A stretch of DNA of 64,000 nucleotides from Conexibacter sp. DBS9H8. Its GTDB lineage: Bacteria > Actinomycetota > Thermoleophilia > Solirubrobacterales > Solirubrobacteraceae. This document shows, in pieces, positions 37,607-45,838 of the stretch (position 1 is the stretch's first letter; the number at the start of each line of letters is the position of its first letter). Both the position numbers and the translations under genes were made by a program. The DNA lies in the NCBI RefSeq assembly GCF_023330685.1, contig NZ_CP097128.1, positions 620,001-684,000 of the forward strand. Direction: 5' to 3'. The notes under the pieces are model-generated. The model searched no databases. It worked only from the letters and a program-made list of their open reading frames with translations, and was not told the DNA's origin.

Positions 37607-37727
37607 ATGAACAGCCTGGAGACGGAGCACCTGCGGCGGCGGGCCTACGCCACCCATGAGCCGCCGCGCAGCTCGGTCTTTCAGTACGTCGAGGAGGTCT
37701 CGGACCGCCGCAGCCTGTTGGGCTTGC
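37607..37727 (+). pseudogene. IS3-family transposase (orfB) C-terminal remnant
   Basis: The frame from ATG 37607 reads MNSLETEHLRRRAYATHEPP then RSSVFQYVEEVSDRRSLLGL. This matches the C-terminal end of IS3/IS150 orfB transposases (NSLETELL-RR-ATR-EAR-AVF-YIE-FYNR-R-HS-LGY). Only about 40 residues remain; the catalytic DDE core is absent and the FYNRRRRHS part is degraded. It is therefore a dead insertion-sequence fragment. Alignment to the family is from memory of its pattern. Confidence 0.6.
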
Positions 37728-37760
37728 CGAGGCGGTCCGAGAGCTCAGCCTTCGGGGTGC

Positions 37761-38159
37761 TCACGGGGTGGTGACGGCGCATCGCAGTCCGGGGGCGCCG
37801 GCGATGCGCTTGTCCAGCGTCACGAGGGCGGTGTTGGTGGCTTCCGCGAGGGCGACGTAGCTGGCGTCGTAGATCGAGAGGTTGTGCCGCAGCTCCCATG
37901 CCCGCTTCGCGAGCAGCTCATGAGGCCACAGCTCGATCGTGAGGTCGAGCAGATCGACGTGGGCTTGCGCCGTCTGGTCTGGGCTGACCAGGCCGGCTAA
38001 CTCATGGCGGCGCAAGACATTGGCAGCCTCGAAGCTGATCAGGCTCGGCGCCAGCAGGTCTGCATCACTCAATGCGCTTGTCGCCCAGCGACCATCCGGC
38101 CCACTGTCCAGCAGCACGGCGACAATCGCCGAGGCATCGCAGACGACTCGTCGGGTCAC
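37761..38159 (-). CDS. VapC-like PIN-domain toxin
   Basis: A 132-residue PIN protein with first acidic site VVCDASAIVAVLLD, middle Glu in ISFEAANVLRRHEL and C-terminal IYDASYVALAEATNTALVTL. It resembles FitB/VapC ribonuclease toxins. It starts at GTG overlapping the upstream antitoxin by 4 bp and is highly similar in layout to the pair at 50036-50661; both toxins share the segment AWELRHNLS-YDA-YVALA. It lies next to the IS3 remnant and tRNA-Lys, in an accessory spot. Confidence 0.85.
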   Translation of the reverse strand: MTRRVVCDASAIVAVLLDSGPDGRWATSALSDADLLAPSLISFEAANVLRRHELAGLVSPDQTAQAHVDLLDLTIELWPHELLAKRAWELRHNLSIYDASYVALAEATNTALVTLDKRIAGAPGLRCAVTTP

Positions 38160-38392
38160 CGTCGGTCGGCGTCAAGGGCTGCGAGGATCGCACCCGCTTC
38201 CACGCACGCCCCGGTCGCGTCGACCCTCGCCCGGGCCCGGGCGATGACATCGCCGACCGGTGGGCGTTCGGCTGCGTCGACCAGCATCGCTCGCAGGTAC
38301 TCCTGCAGCGACTTGCCGGCCCGTGCGGCCCGTGCGGCGAGCTCGTCACGGACGTCGTCGGGCACGTTGCGAACGGTGATCGCCACAGACAT
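38156..38392 (-). CDS. FitA/VapB-like ribbon-helix-helix antitoxin
   Basis: A 78-residue protein directly upstream of the PIN toxin. The start at ATG 38392 gives SVAITVRNVPDDVRDELAAR, a ribbon-helix-helix of the FitA type, followed by AGKSLQEYLRAML. The C-terminal region (VIARARARVDATG) would wrap the toxin. It likely represses its own promoter. An earlier in-frame start exists but adds sequence unlike the family. Confidence 0.82.
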   Translation of the reverse strand: MSVAITVRNVPDDVRDELAARAARAGKSLQEYLRAMLVDAAERPPVGDVIARARARVDATGACVEAGAILAALDADRR

Positions 38393-38493
38393 TGCCTGTA
38401 CTCTAGCTGCATCGCTGCCGATATGCCAGCAGTGGCGGCTCTGCGACCTCGTCCGGAGTGTGACCACGGACCACCTCAGCTGGGCAGGGCGGC

Positions 38494-39672
38494 TCAGGCG
38501 AGCGCGACGGTGAGCTCGAGGACCTGTCGGGGATCGCTGAGGGCCTCCCCGAACAGGTCGCGCAGCTGCCCCATCCGGTAGCGGACCGTCTGGGGGTGGA
38601 CGAACAGTGCGCGGGCGACGTCGTCGCGGCGGCCCTGGTGCAGGAGCCAGGCCCGCAGGGTGGCGATGAGCTTCTCCGCCGCGGTCGCGCTCACCGTCTC
38701 CAACGGGGCGAGGACGCGCCGGCGCAGGTCCGCCAACGCGGCGGGGTCCGCGCCGAGGACGAGCTCGAGTAGGTGCGCCTCAGAGTCGACCGGCCCCGGG
38801 CTGTCGGCAACCTCCAGCCGGGCGCAGGCGAGCACGCGCAGGTGGGAGGCGCGGACCGCCGACCAGGCGGTCGCGGGTCCGACGACGGCCCGACGACCGT
38901 GGAGGGCGCCGATCAGGGCGCCGCTCAGGGCGCCGCGGTCAGCCTCCCGCGACGCGGGAACGAGCAGTACGGTGCGGCCGGTCTCGACGCCGGGAAGGTC
39001 CTCGCCGGGACGCAACGTTTCCGGGTCGAGCTCGGTGATGAGCGCATCAGCGTCCTCCTGGTCGAGCAGGAGCGCGCAGAGACGTCGCGGGGGCGGCCAC
39101 TCGGCGAGCTCTGCGGCGGCGCGGAGCTCCTCCTCGGCCGCGCCCTCGATCAGCTTGAGGCAGAGCCGTTCCCGCCGGCGCTGGCGGATCTGGCCGCGGG
39201 AGGCGAGTGCGTCGGCGTGACCGTTGATGCTGCGCACCGAGATGTCATTGATGAAGCTGAAGACGAGCTCAGCGAGCCGTGCGACCTCCGTGGAGGAGAG
39301 GCCGGCATCGATCGCCGCGCCGCCGAGGTCTCGCCAGGCGGCACGGGCGCCGACCCCGTAGGCGGCGGTGAGCGCGTCGATCGGCCGGCCCGCGCGGGCC
39401 TCACCCTGTCCCAACGCGTAGGCGGCGTCGTGGACCCGCTCCCGGTCGGGATGGCGCCGTGTCGCCTCCGAGCTCTCGGCGAGGGCGAGAAAGCCCTCCA
39501 GCGCCGCGCGGATGGCACCTTCGATGTTCACCCCCAAGCCGCCCCGGAACGGGTCCGCATACAGCGGCACCTCGCTGACGATCGCGGCGAGCACCCGCTC
39601 GGCCATCCGCGGCACCTGCGCCTGCAGTTGCCTCGCCACCGTGGGGGACAGCCGAAATTCTGCGTCGATCAT
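38494..39672 (-). CDS. PucR/CdaR-type helix-turn-helix regulator
   Basis: About 392 residues. The C-terminal helix-turn-helix (ALFVHPQTVRYRMGQLRDLF) with the preceding LRAWLLHQGRRDDVA is the PucR C-terminal signature. The middle resembles the GGDEF-like CdaR domain, and the N-terminal half (SEVPLYADPFRGGLGVNIEG) is the RsbRD-like domain often found with it. I placed the start at ATG 39672, which has GGAG five bases upstream; an earlier ATG at 39762 is possible but would overlap the divergent gene. It is divergent from the reductase and desaturase genes and probably controls them. Confidence 0.82.
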   Translation of the reverse strand: MIDAEFRLSPTVARQLQAQVPRMAERVLAAIVSEVPLYADPFRGGLGVNIEGAIRAALEGFLALAESSEATRRHPDRERVHDAAYALGQGEARAGRPIDALTAAYGVGARAAWRDLGGAAIDAGLSSTEVARLAELVFSFINDISVRSINGHADALASRGQIRQRRRERLCLKLIEGAAEEELRAAAELAEWPPPRRLCALLLDQEDADALITELDPETLRPGEDLPGVETGRTVLLVPASREADRGALSGALIGALHGRRAVVGPATAWSAVRASHLRVLACARLEVADSPGPVDSEAHLLELVLGADPAALADLRRRVLAPLETVSATAAEKLIATLRAWLLHQGRRDDVARALFVHPQTVRYRMGQLRDLFGEALSDPRQVLELTVALA

Positions 39673-39730
39673 GTGCTCCAAGCCCGGATTTGTTCGCAGT
39701 GGATGAAACACGGGAGGAGGTTCACCGTGA

Positions 39731-40858
39731 TTGGCCGAGATTTTAGGCTCAAATGTAGCCATGCTTACCACCATGACGGTCACGACACCGGGACGGGGAC
39801 CGCTGAGGCGGCTGGGAGGCCACGTCCGTCGTGTCGCCGACGCCGTCGCCACGCCGCTCCTGCCCCAGGACTACCTCGACCTGATCGCGCCGCTGCACGG
39901 CAGCGTCCTGCGTGGCCGGATCGAGTCCGTCCACCCGGAGACCCGGGACGCCGTCACGCTCGTGATCCGGCCCGGTCGGGGCTGGGTCGAGCACCGTCCG
40001 GGCCAGTACATCCGCATTGGCGTCGACGTCGACGGCGTCCGCCTGTGGCGGGCCTACTCGCTCACCTCGCCGCCCGCCACCGGCGCGACCGTGTCGATCA
40101 CCGTCAAGGCGATCGCCGACGGGGTGGTGAGCAGCCATCTCGTCCGCCGGGCCCGCCCGGGGATGATCGTCGGGCTCGATCCGCCCACCGGCGACTTCAC
40201 CCTGCCGCTGCGGCGGCCGGCAAAACTCCTCTTCATCACCGCGGGCAGTGGCATCACGCCGGTGATGGGGATGCTGCGCAGCCACCTCGACGAACTGGAC
40301 GACGTCATCCACGTGCACGCGGCACCCCGCCGCGAGGACGTGATCTTCGGGGGTGAGCTGCGCGCGCTCGCCCGGGCGGGCCGCCTCGAGCTGATCGAGC
40401 ATCACGACGACACCGACGGGCTGCTCAGCACCGAGCGGCTCAGTGCTCTGGTCCCGGATCTGCGCGAACGGGAGGCGTGGGCCTGCGGTCCCGCCGGCCT
40501 GCTCGCCACCCTCGAATCCTTCTACGACACCGCCGGCATCGCCGACCGGCTGCACACCGAACGGTTCCGGCCCACGATCCTCGCCACCGGCGCGGGAGGA
40601 AGCGTCACCTTCACCCGGCAGGGCACGACCGTGCAGGGGCCGGGGGATGTCCCGCTGCTGAGCGTCGGTGAGGGCGCCGGTGTCCTAATGCCGAGCGGAT
40701 GCCGGATGGGGATCTGCTTTGGTTGTGTCGTGCCGCTGGCCGAGGGCACCGTCCGGGACCTCCGCAGCGGTGCGCTCACCCACGCCGCACCGGGCGACAA
40801 CGTCCAGATCCAGACCTGCATCAGTGCCGCCGCCGGCCCCTGTCGCATCGACCTCTGA
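39731..40858 (+). CDS. Ferredoxin reductase-type electron transfer protein for the desaturase
   Basis: A 375-residue flavoprotein with a FAD domain (RPGQYIRIGVDVDGVRLWRAYSLTSPP), an NAD(P)H domain (KLLFITAGSGITPVMGMLRS and REAWACGPAGLL) and a C-terminal [2Fe-2S] domain with Cys ligands in SGCRMGICFGCVVPLAEG and QTCISAAAG. It passes electrons from NAD(P)H to the desaturase encoded 18 bp downstream, like mycobacterial Rv3230c with DesA3. A TTG start at 39731 is favoured by AGGAGG ten bases upstream; ATGs at 39761 and 39773 lack a ribosome site. Confidence 0.88.
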   Translation: MAEILGSNVAMLTTMTVTTPGRGPLRRLGGHVRRVADAVATPLLPQDYLDLIAPLHGSVLRGRIESVHPETRDAVTLVIRPGRGWVEHRPGQYIRIGVDVDGVRLWRAYSLTSPPATGATVSITVKAIADGVVSSHLVRRARPGMIVGLDPPTGDFTLPLRRPAKLLFITAGSGITPVMGMLRSHLDELDDVIHVHAAPRREDVIFGGELRALARAGRLELIEHHDDTDGLLSTERLSALVPDLREREAWACGPAGLLATLESFYDTAGIADRLHTERFRPTILATGAGGSVTFTRQGTTVQGPGDVPLLSVGEGAGVLMPSGCRMGICFGCVVPLAEGTVRDLRSGALTHAAPGDNVQIQTCISAAAGPCRIDL

Positions 40859-40876
40859 CCCCCTTGAGGAGACCCC

Positions 40877-42061
40877 GTGACCGTTCTGCAGAAGAAGGCG
40901 ATCAACCCCGTCGCCCACCTCAGCGCCGAGGACATCGAGAACCTCGGGGTCGAGCTCGACGCGATCCGCGAGCAGATCATCGCCTCCCGCGGCGAGCGTG
41001 ACGCCGCCTACATCCGCGGCCTCATCAAGACCCAGCGCACGCTCGAGCTCGGCTCCCGCGCGGTTCTGCTCGCCTCGCTGCTGCCGCCCGCCTGGCTGGC
41101 TGGCACCGCCGGTCTCACGATCGCGAAGATCCTCGAGAACATGGAGATCGGCCACAACGTCATGCACGGACAGTGGGACTGGATGCGCGACCCGGCGATC
41201 CACTCGACGAGCTGGGAGTGGGACAACGCGAGCCCGGCTGCGCAGTGGAAGCACTCCCACAACGAGCTCCATCACACCTACACGAACGTGATCGGACGCG
41301 ACAACGACCTCGGCTACGGGATCATGCGCGTCGACGAGGACCAGCGCTGGCGGCCCTTCTATCTCGCCCAGCCGCTGTGGAACCTGATCAACGCCTGCTT
41401 CTTCGAGTACGGCATCGCCGCCTACGACCTCGAGCTCGGCCTCAACCTCACCAAGCGCCGGCGCCGCGATCCCGAGTTCCGGGCACGCGCCGCCCAGGTG
41501 CTCACCAAGATCAAGGCGCAGGTGAAGAAGGATTACGTCGTCCACCCGCTGCTGTCGGGGCCCTCGGCGCCGACCACCCTGGTGGCGAACCTCACCGCCA
41601 ACCTCCTGCGGAACCTGTGGACGCACTCGGTGATCATGTGCGGTCACTTCCCCGAGGGGGTCGAGACCTTCAGCCGCCGCTCGATCGAGGGGGAGACCCG
41701 CGGTGAGTGGTACCTGCGCCAGATGCTCGGCTCGGCGAACATCAGCGGCTCAGATCTCCTGCACCTGATGGCCGGGAACCTCTCCTTCCAGATCGAGCAC
41801 CACCTCTTCCCCGACCTGCCGAGCAACCGCTACAAGGAGATCGCCCCGAAGATCGAGGACATCTTCGCCCGCTACGGCCTCACCTACACGACGGGGTCAC
41901 TGCCCCGCCAGGTCGCCTCCGCCTGGTCCAAGGTGATCCGCCTCTCCCTCCCCAACGGATTCCTCGACGAGGTCACCGAACAGCCGCTGGCCACGGTCAC
42001 GCGGCTGGCCCGGACCGTCGCCCCCGCTCCGCGACGAGAGCCGGTTGCCGCCGCGGCCTGA
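40877..42061 (+). CDS. Membrane fatty-acid desaturase (DesA3-like)
   Basis: A 394-residue diiron desaturase. The three histidine boxes are HNVMH (93-97), HSHNELHH (126-133) and, near the C-terminus, QIEHHLFPDLPSNRYKEIAP. Hydrophobic segments lie at about 62-90 and in the centre. It should introduce a double bond into acyl-CoA or lipid-bound chains, probably at C9 as for DesA3, using the reductase encoded just before it. The GTG start has GAGGAG upstream. Regiospecificity is inferred. Confidence 0.9.
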   Translation: MTVLQKKAINPVAHLSAEDIENLGVELDAIREQIIASRGERDAAYIRGLIKTQRTLELGSRAVLLASLLPPAWLAGTAGLTIAKILENMEIGHNVMHGQWDWMRDPAIHSTSWEWDNASPAAQWKHSHNELHHTYTNVIGRDNDLGYGIMRVDEDQRWRPFYLAQPLWNLINACFFEYGIAAYDLELGLNLTKRRRRDPEFRARAAQVLTKIKAQVKKDYVVHPLLSGPSAPTTLVANLTANLLRNLWTHSVIMCGHFPEGVETFSRRSIEGETRGEWYLRQMLGSANISGSDLLHLMAGNLSFQIEHHLFPDLPSNRYKEIAPKIEDIFARYGLTYTTGSLPRQVASAWSKVIRLSLPNGFLDEVTEQPLATVTRLARTVAPAPRREPVAAAA

Positions 42062-42146
42062 GCGCCGGACGCGCCCAGAGGCGGTCCGGGGGCGTGATCG
42101 TGCGGGGCGTTTCCGGGTGGCTGTCCGCCCCCGCGCTCACGGGGGA

Positions 42147-43304
42147 TCAGAGACCGGGCTCGCGGCGCTTCGGGTCGATGAGGATCTTCGCGTGCGACTC
42201 CGGGTCCCCGAGCGCGCTGAAGGCGTCGGCCACCTCATCCAGACCGACCGTCGCGGTGATGAGCGGCGTCGGGTCGACCTTTCCCTCGGCAAGCATCGCC
42301 AGCGTGTCCCGAAACTCCAGCGGCGTGTAACCGAGCACGAAGCGCAGGTCGAGCTCCTTGTTGATCGCCATCATCGGGCGGATCCGGTCGTCCTCCATGC
42401 AGACGCCGACGACGACGACGCGCGAGTAGATCGGCGCGCCCGTGATGACCTGGTCGATCATGCCCGGCACGCCGACGCACTCGAAGATGACCGGCCGTTT
42501 GGGGGTCGTCGCGCCGAGCCGCTCGGCGGTCCGGTAGACCTCTGACCAGGGCAGCAGCGGGATCCGCCGCAGCCTGTCCATGCCGTCGACGGCGAGCCGG
42601 AGCATCGACGGGGCGTCGGTGAGGTGGCCGTGCCCACCCGTGAACGGGGACTGCTCCCGCGGGTCGACGACCATATCCGCGCCGCAGCGCACCGCGAGCG
42701 CCCGCCGGCCGGGTGACAGGTCAGAGGCGATCACGTGGCGCACCCCGTGGGCCTTGAGCATGCAGATGACCGCGAGCCCGACGGGACCGCAGCCGATCAC
42801 GACCGCGACGTCACGCCTGCCCACCTCACCGCGCCGAACGGCGTGCCAGGCGACGGCCATCGGCTCGGTGAGCGCGGCGGTATCAGAGCTGAGCCCGTTG
42901 GGGACCGGGAAGGCGAGCGACTCCTCGGCGAGCACGTACTCGGCGTACCCACCGGGCGCGTGGGCGGACAGTCCGGTGAGGTGCACCGCAGAGCCCTCAC
43001 GCAGGAGCGGGAAGACCGTCACCGGCGTCCCGGCCGGCGAGAACCGCCGGCTGCGCGGGCCGTGCTCGACGATCGTCCCGGAGAACTCATGCCCGAGGGT
43101 GACCGCCTGATCGGAGCGTATCGCGCCGTCATAGCCCATCTCCGCGGTCACGTCGGCGAGTCGGTCGGCGTGGTGGCGGGCGTGGAGATCGGAGCCACAG
43201 ATCCCACAGCGGCTCACCTCGATCAGCACCTGGCCCGGTCCCGGCTCGGGGACGGGCCGCTCCTGGACGCTCAGCTCGGCCTGCTCACAGATGACGGTCC
43301 TCAT
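42147..43304 (-). CDS. Zinc-dependent medium-chain alcohol dehydrogenase
   Basis: A 385-residue MDR-family dehydrogenase. Catalytic zinc ligands are in SRCGICGSDLHARHH and VTLGHEFSGTIVE, and the nucleotide-binding motif is VAVVIGCGPVGLAVICML. The structural-zinc four-Cys loop seen in many relatives is not evident. It starts at ATG 43304 overlapping the stop of the upstream IclR gene (ATGA), so the two are co-transcribed, divergently from the hut genes. The substrate is unknown; it could act on a side product of histidine breakdown or be independent of it. Confidence 0.85.
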   Translation of the reverse strand: MRTVICEQAELSVQERPVPEPGPGQVLIEVSRCGICGSDLHARHHADRLADVTAEMGYDGAIRSDQAVTLGHEFSGTIVEHGPRSRRFSPAGTPVTVFPLLREGSAVHLTGLSAHAPGGYAEYVLAEESLAFPVPNGLSSDTAALTEPMAVAWHAVRRGEVGRRDVAVVIGCGPVGLAVICMLKAHGVRHVIASDLSPGRRALAVRCGADMVVDPREQSPFTGGHGHLTDAPSMLRLAVDGMDRLRRIPLLPWSEVYRTAERLGATTPKRPVIFECVGVPGMIDQVITGAPIYSRVVVVGVCMEDDRIRPMMAINKELDLRFVLGYTPLEFRDTLAMLAEGKVDPTPLITATVGLDEVADAFSALGDPESHAKILIDPKRREPGL

Positions 43305-44152
43305 CGGACCAACCCTATCCGCGTGTCCACGCCGGTGCGAGCGCCCGCGGCGCGCTCGGCCGATCCACCGAGGTTCCGGGACACGGCTGCCGCCGCCGCG
43401 GCGACCTGGACGGCCAACGCCTCCCGACACGGACCGTCCACGGCATGGCTGGGGAAGGTGAGGGCGACGGCGGCGACCGGGTGGCCGCCGTGGTCGCACA
43501 CCGCGCAGGCGACCGAGGCGAGGCCGGGGGTGACGCTGGCCTCCTCCACCGCGAACCCGGACTCCCGGACCTCACCCAACAGGGTCCGCAGCGCGGACAC
43601 GGAGCGAGGTCCCCGCCCGTGGCGGGTCTCGAAGACGTGCCGGGCGGGGTAGAGCGCGGCCAGCTGCGCAGCGGGCAGCGCGGCGAGCATCGCCAGCCCG
43701 CTTGCGGTGAGGTGGGCGGGCAGGCGCACGCCGACCTCGGTGACGAGGCTCGGCCGTCCCGGGGCGCGCTCCTCGATCACGTAGAGGACGTCCCGGCCGT
43801 GGAGGATCGCGAAATGGCCGTGGTGGCCGGTCGCGTCGACGAGCCGGGACAGCGCGCCCCGCCCGAGCCAGCCGAGGGGCTCCTGGCGGGAGTAGGCGAA
43901 GCCGAGCTCGAAGGCGGCCACCCCGAGGGCGTAGCGGTGCTCGGCCTCGAGGTGGGTCACGAACCCGAGCTCCTCGAGGACCCCGAGGATCCGGTAGGCA
44001 CTCGAGCGCGGCACCCCGAGCGCGCGTGCGATCGCCGCGGCCGGCATCGGCGCCGCATGCCGGGACAGCAGCATCAGAACCCCGAGGGCGTGACGGACCG
44101 CCGGGACGTCGGAGGGTGATCGGGGGGCGGCGGAGGGCACGTCCACCGACAC
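43301..44152 (-). CDS. IclR-family transcriptional regulator
   Basis: About 283 residues. The winged helix reads VRHALGVLMLLSRHAAPMPA followed by AIARALGVPRSSAYRILGVL, and the effector domain includes ILHGRDVLYVIEERAPGRPS and HLTASGLAMLAALP as in IclR proteins. Three in-frame GTGs (44152, 44146, 44140) are possible starts; an 18-bp palindrome sits immediately upstream of the first. It is divergent from hutH. IclR-type regulators of hut genes (HutR) are known in corynebacteria, so control of histidine use is a reasonable inference. Confidence 0.88.
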   Translation of the reverse strand: MSVDVPSAAPRSPSDVPAVRHALGVLMLLSRHAAPMPAAAIARALGVPRSSAYRILGVLEELGFVTHLEAEHRYALGVAAFELGFAYSRQEPLGWLGRGALSRLVDATGHHGHFAILHGRDVLYVIEERAPGRPSLVTEVGVRLPAHLTASGLAMLAALPAAQLAALYPARHVFETRHGRGPRSVSALRTLLGEVRESGFAVEEASVTPGLASVACAVCDHGGHPVAAVALTFPSHAVDGPCREALAVQVAAAAAAVSRNLGGSAERAAGARTGVDTRIGLVR

Positions 44153-44170
44153 TGTCCCAGATCTGGGACA
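44153..44170. promoter_or_regulatory. Perfect 18-bp palindrome between iclR-type gene and hutH
   Basis: TGTCCCAGATCTGGGACA is its own reverse complement. It lies directly before the regulator start and 60 bp before the hutH ATG, an ideal place for an autoregulated divergent operator. IclR proteins bind palindromes of this size. I assign it as the probable binding site of the adjacent regulator. Confidence 0.75.
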
Positions 44171-44230
44171 CAACCCGACGCACCCGCCTTGATGACACGG
44201 TGCCCGGAGGGCTTGAATCGGATCCACCCC

Positions 44231-45784
44231 ATGAGCCACACCCTCCCCAGCATCGTCGCGGTCGGCACCGGCCCGCTCACCTACGCCCAGGTGGTCGCCG
44301 TCGCCCGCGATCACGCGACCGTCCGCCTCAGCGAGGACGCCGAGGCGGCGATCGCCGCGAGCCGCGCGATCGTCGACGCCCTCGCCGGGGACACACAGCC
44401 CCACTACGGGATCTCGACCGGCTTCGGCGCGCTCGCCAACCGGCCGATCCCGGCAGCGGATCGCACCCAACTGCAGCGCAACCTCATCCGCAGCCACGCC
44501 GCCGGCTCGGGCTCAGAGGTCGAGACCGAGGTCGTGCGGGCGCTGATGCTCCTGCGCCTCTCCACCCTCGCGACCGGACGCACCGGCGTACGTCTGGTCA
44601 CCGCCCGCGCCTACGCCGAACTGCTCAACCACGCCATCACGCCGGTCGTGCACGAGTACGGCTCGCTCGGCTGCTCGGGGGATCTCGCGCCGCTGGCCCA
44701 CTGTGCCCTCGCCCTGATGGGCGAGGGCGAGGTCCGCGACCGTGACGCACAGCGCCGCCCCGCCGCCGAGGCGCTCGCCGCCGCGGGCCTGTCCCCGGTC
44801 GAGCTGCAGGAGAAGGAGGGGCTCGCGCTCATCAACGGGACCGACGGGATGCTCGGGATGCTCCTCCTCGCGATCGCCGACCTCGACGAGCTGCTGTGCG
44901 TCGCCGATCTCTGCGCGGCCCTCAGCGTCGAGGGGCTGCTCGGCACCGACCGCGTCTTCGCCGCCGACCTGCACGCGCTGCGGCCCCACCCCGGCCAGGC
45001 CCGGTCCGCGGAGAATCTCCGTCGGCTGCTCGCCGACTCCCCGATCGTCGCGAGCCACCGCGGACCCGATGACACCCGCGTCCAGGACGCCTACTCCCTG
45101 CGCTGTGCCCCCGCGGTGATCGGCGGCGCCCGCGACACCGTCGACCATGCCCGCCGCACCGCCGAGTACGAGCTCGCCGCCGCCGTCGACAACCCGGTCG
45201 TCACCCGCGACGGGCGGGTCGAATCCAACGGCAACTTCCACGGTGCCCCGGTCGCCTACGTCCTCGACTTCCTCGCCATCGTCGTCGCCGACGTCGCCTC
45301 CATCGCCGAACGGCGCACCGACCGTTTCCTCGACCCCGCCCGCAGCCACGGTCTGCCCCCCTTCCTCGCCGACAACCCGGGGCTCGACTCCGGGCACATG
45401 ATCGCCCAGTACACCCAGGCGGCGATCGTCTCCGAGCTCAAGCGCCTCGCCGCCCCCGCGAGCGTCGACTCGATCCCGTCCTCGGCGATGCAGGAGGACC
45501 ACGTCTCGATGGGGTGGGCGGCCGGGCGCAAGCTGCGCCGGGCGCTCGACGGTCTCGCCCGCGTGCTCGCGGTCGAGCTGCTCACCGCCGCCCGCGGGAT
45601 TGACCTGCGGGCCCCGTTGGTGCCCGGGCCGGCCGCCGCCGCGGTCATCGCCGTCCTCCGTGAGCACGCCGCGGGGCCCGGCCCGGACCGCTTCCTCGCC
45701 CCCGAGATCGAGGCTGCCCGTGAGCTCATTCTCAGCGGTGCGGTCCGCCGCGCCGCCGAAGCCGTCACCGGCCCTCTCCACTAG
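44231..45784 (+). CDS. hutH: Histidine ammonia-lyase
   Basis: First step of histidine breakdown, giving urocanate and ammonia. The 517-residue protein forms its MIO cofactor from Cys148-Ser149-Gly150 in YGSLGCSGDLAPLAH. This Cys-Ser-Gly version, instead of the more common Ala-Ser-Gly, is known from Streptomyces HutH. TGFGALANRPI, HDTRVQDAYSLR-like DDTRVQDAYSLRCAPAVIGG and SIPSSAMQEDHVSMG are also typical. The start at ATG 44231 gives normal length. It leads hutH-U-F-I. Confidence 0.97.
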   Translation: MSHTLPSIVAVGTGPLTYAQVVAVARDHATVRLSEDAEAAIAASRAIVDALAGDTQPHYGISTGFGALANRPIPAADRTQLQRNLIRSHAAGSGSEVETEVVRALMLLRLSTLATGRTGVRLVTARAYAELLNHAITPVVHEYGSLGCSGDLAPLAHCALALMGEGEVRDRDAQRRPAAEALAAAGLSPVELQEKEGLALINGTDGMLGMLLLAIADLDELLCVADLCAALSVEGLLGTDRVFAADLHALRPHPGQARSAENLRRLLADSPIVASHRGPDDTRVQDAYSLRCAPAVIGGARDTVDHARRTAEYELAAAVDNPVVTRDGRVESNGNFHGAPVAYVLDFLAIVVADVASIAERRTDRFLDPARSHGLPPFLADNPGLDSGHMIAQYTQAAIVSELKRLAAPASVDSIPSSAMQEDHVSMGWAAGRKLRRALDGLARVLAVELLTAARGIDLRAPLVPGPAAAAVIAVLREHAAGPGPDRFLAPEIEAARELILSGAVRRAAEAVTGPLH

Positions 45785-45838
45785 CGACCGACCTGCCGAC
45801 TTGCGCCCCGCCGACCCGCCCGCCTGAGGAGACCCGCC

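Noticed and set aside
44231-45784. Loss of the MIO cofactor motif in HutH because Ala-Ser-Gly is absent
   Set aside because: Cys-Ser-Gly is the known form in Streptomyces HutH and forms the same cofactor.
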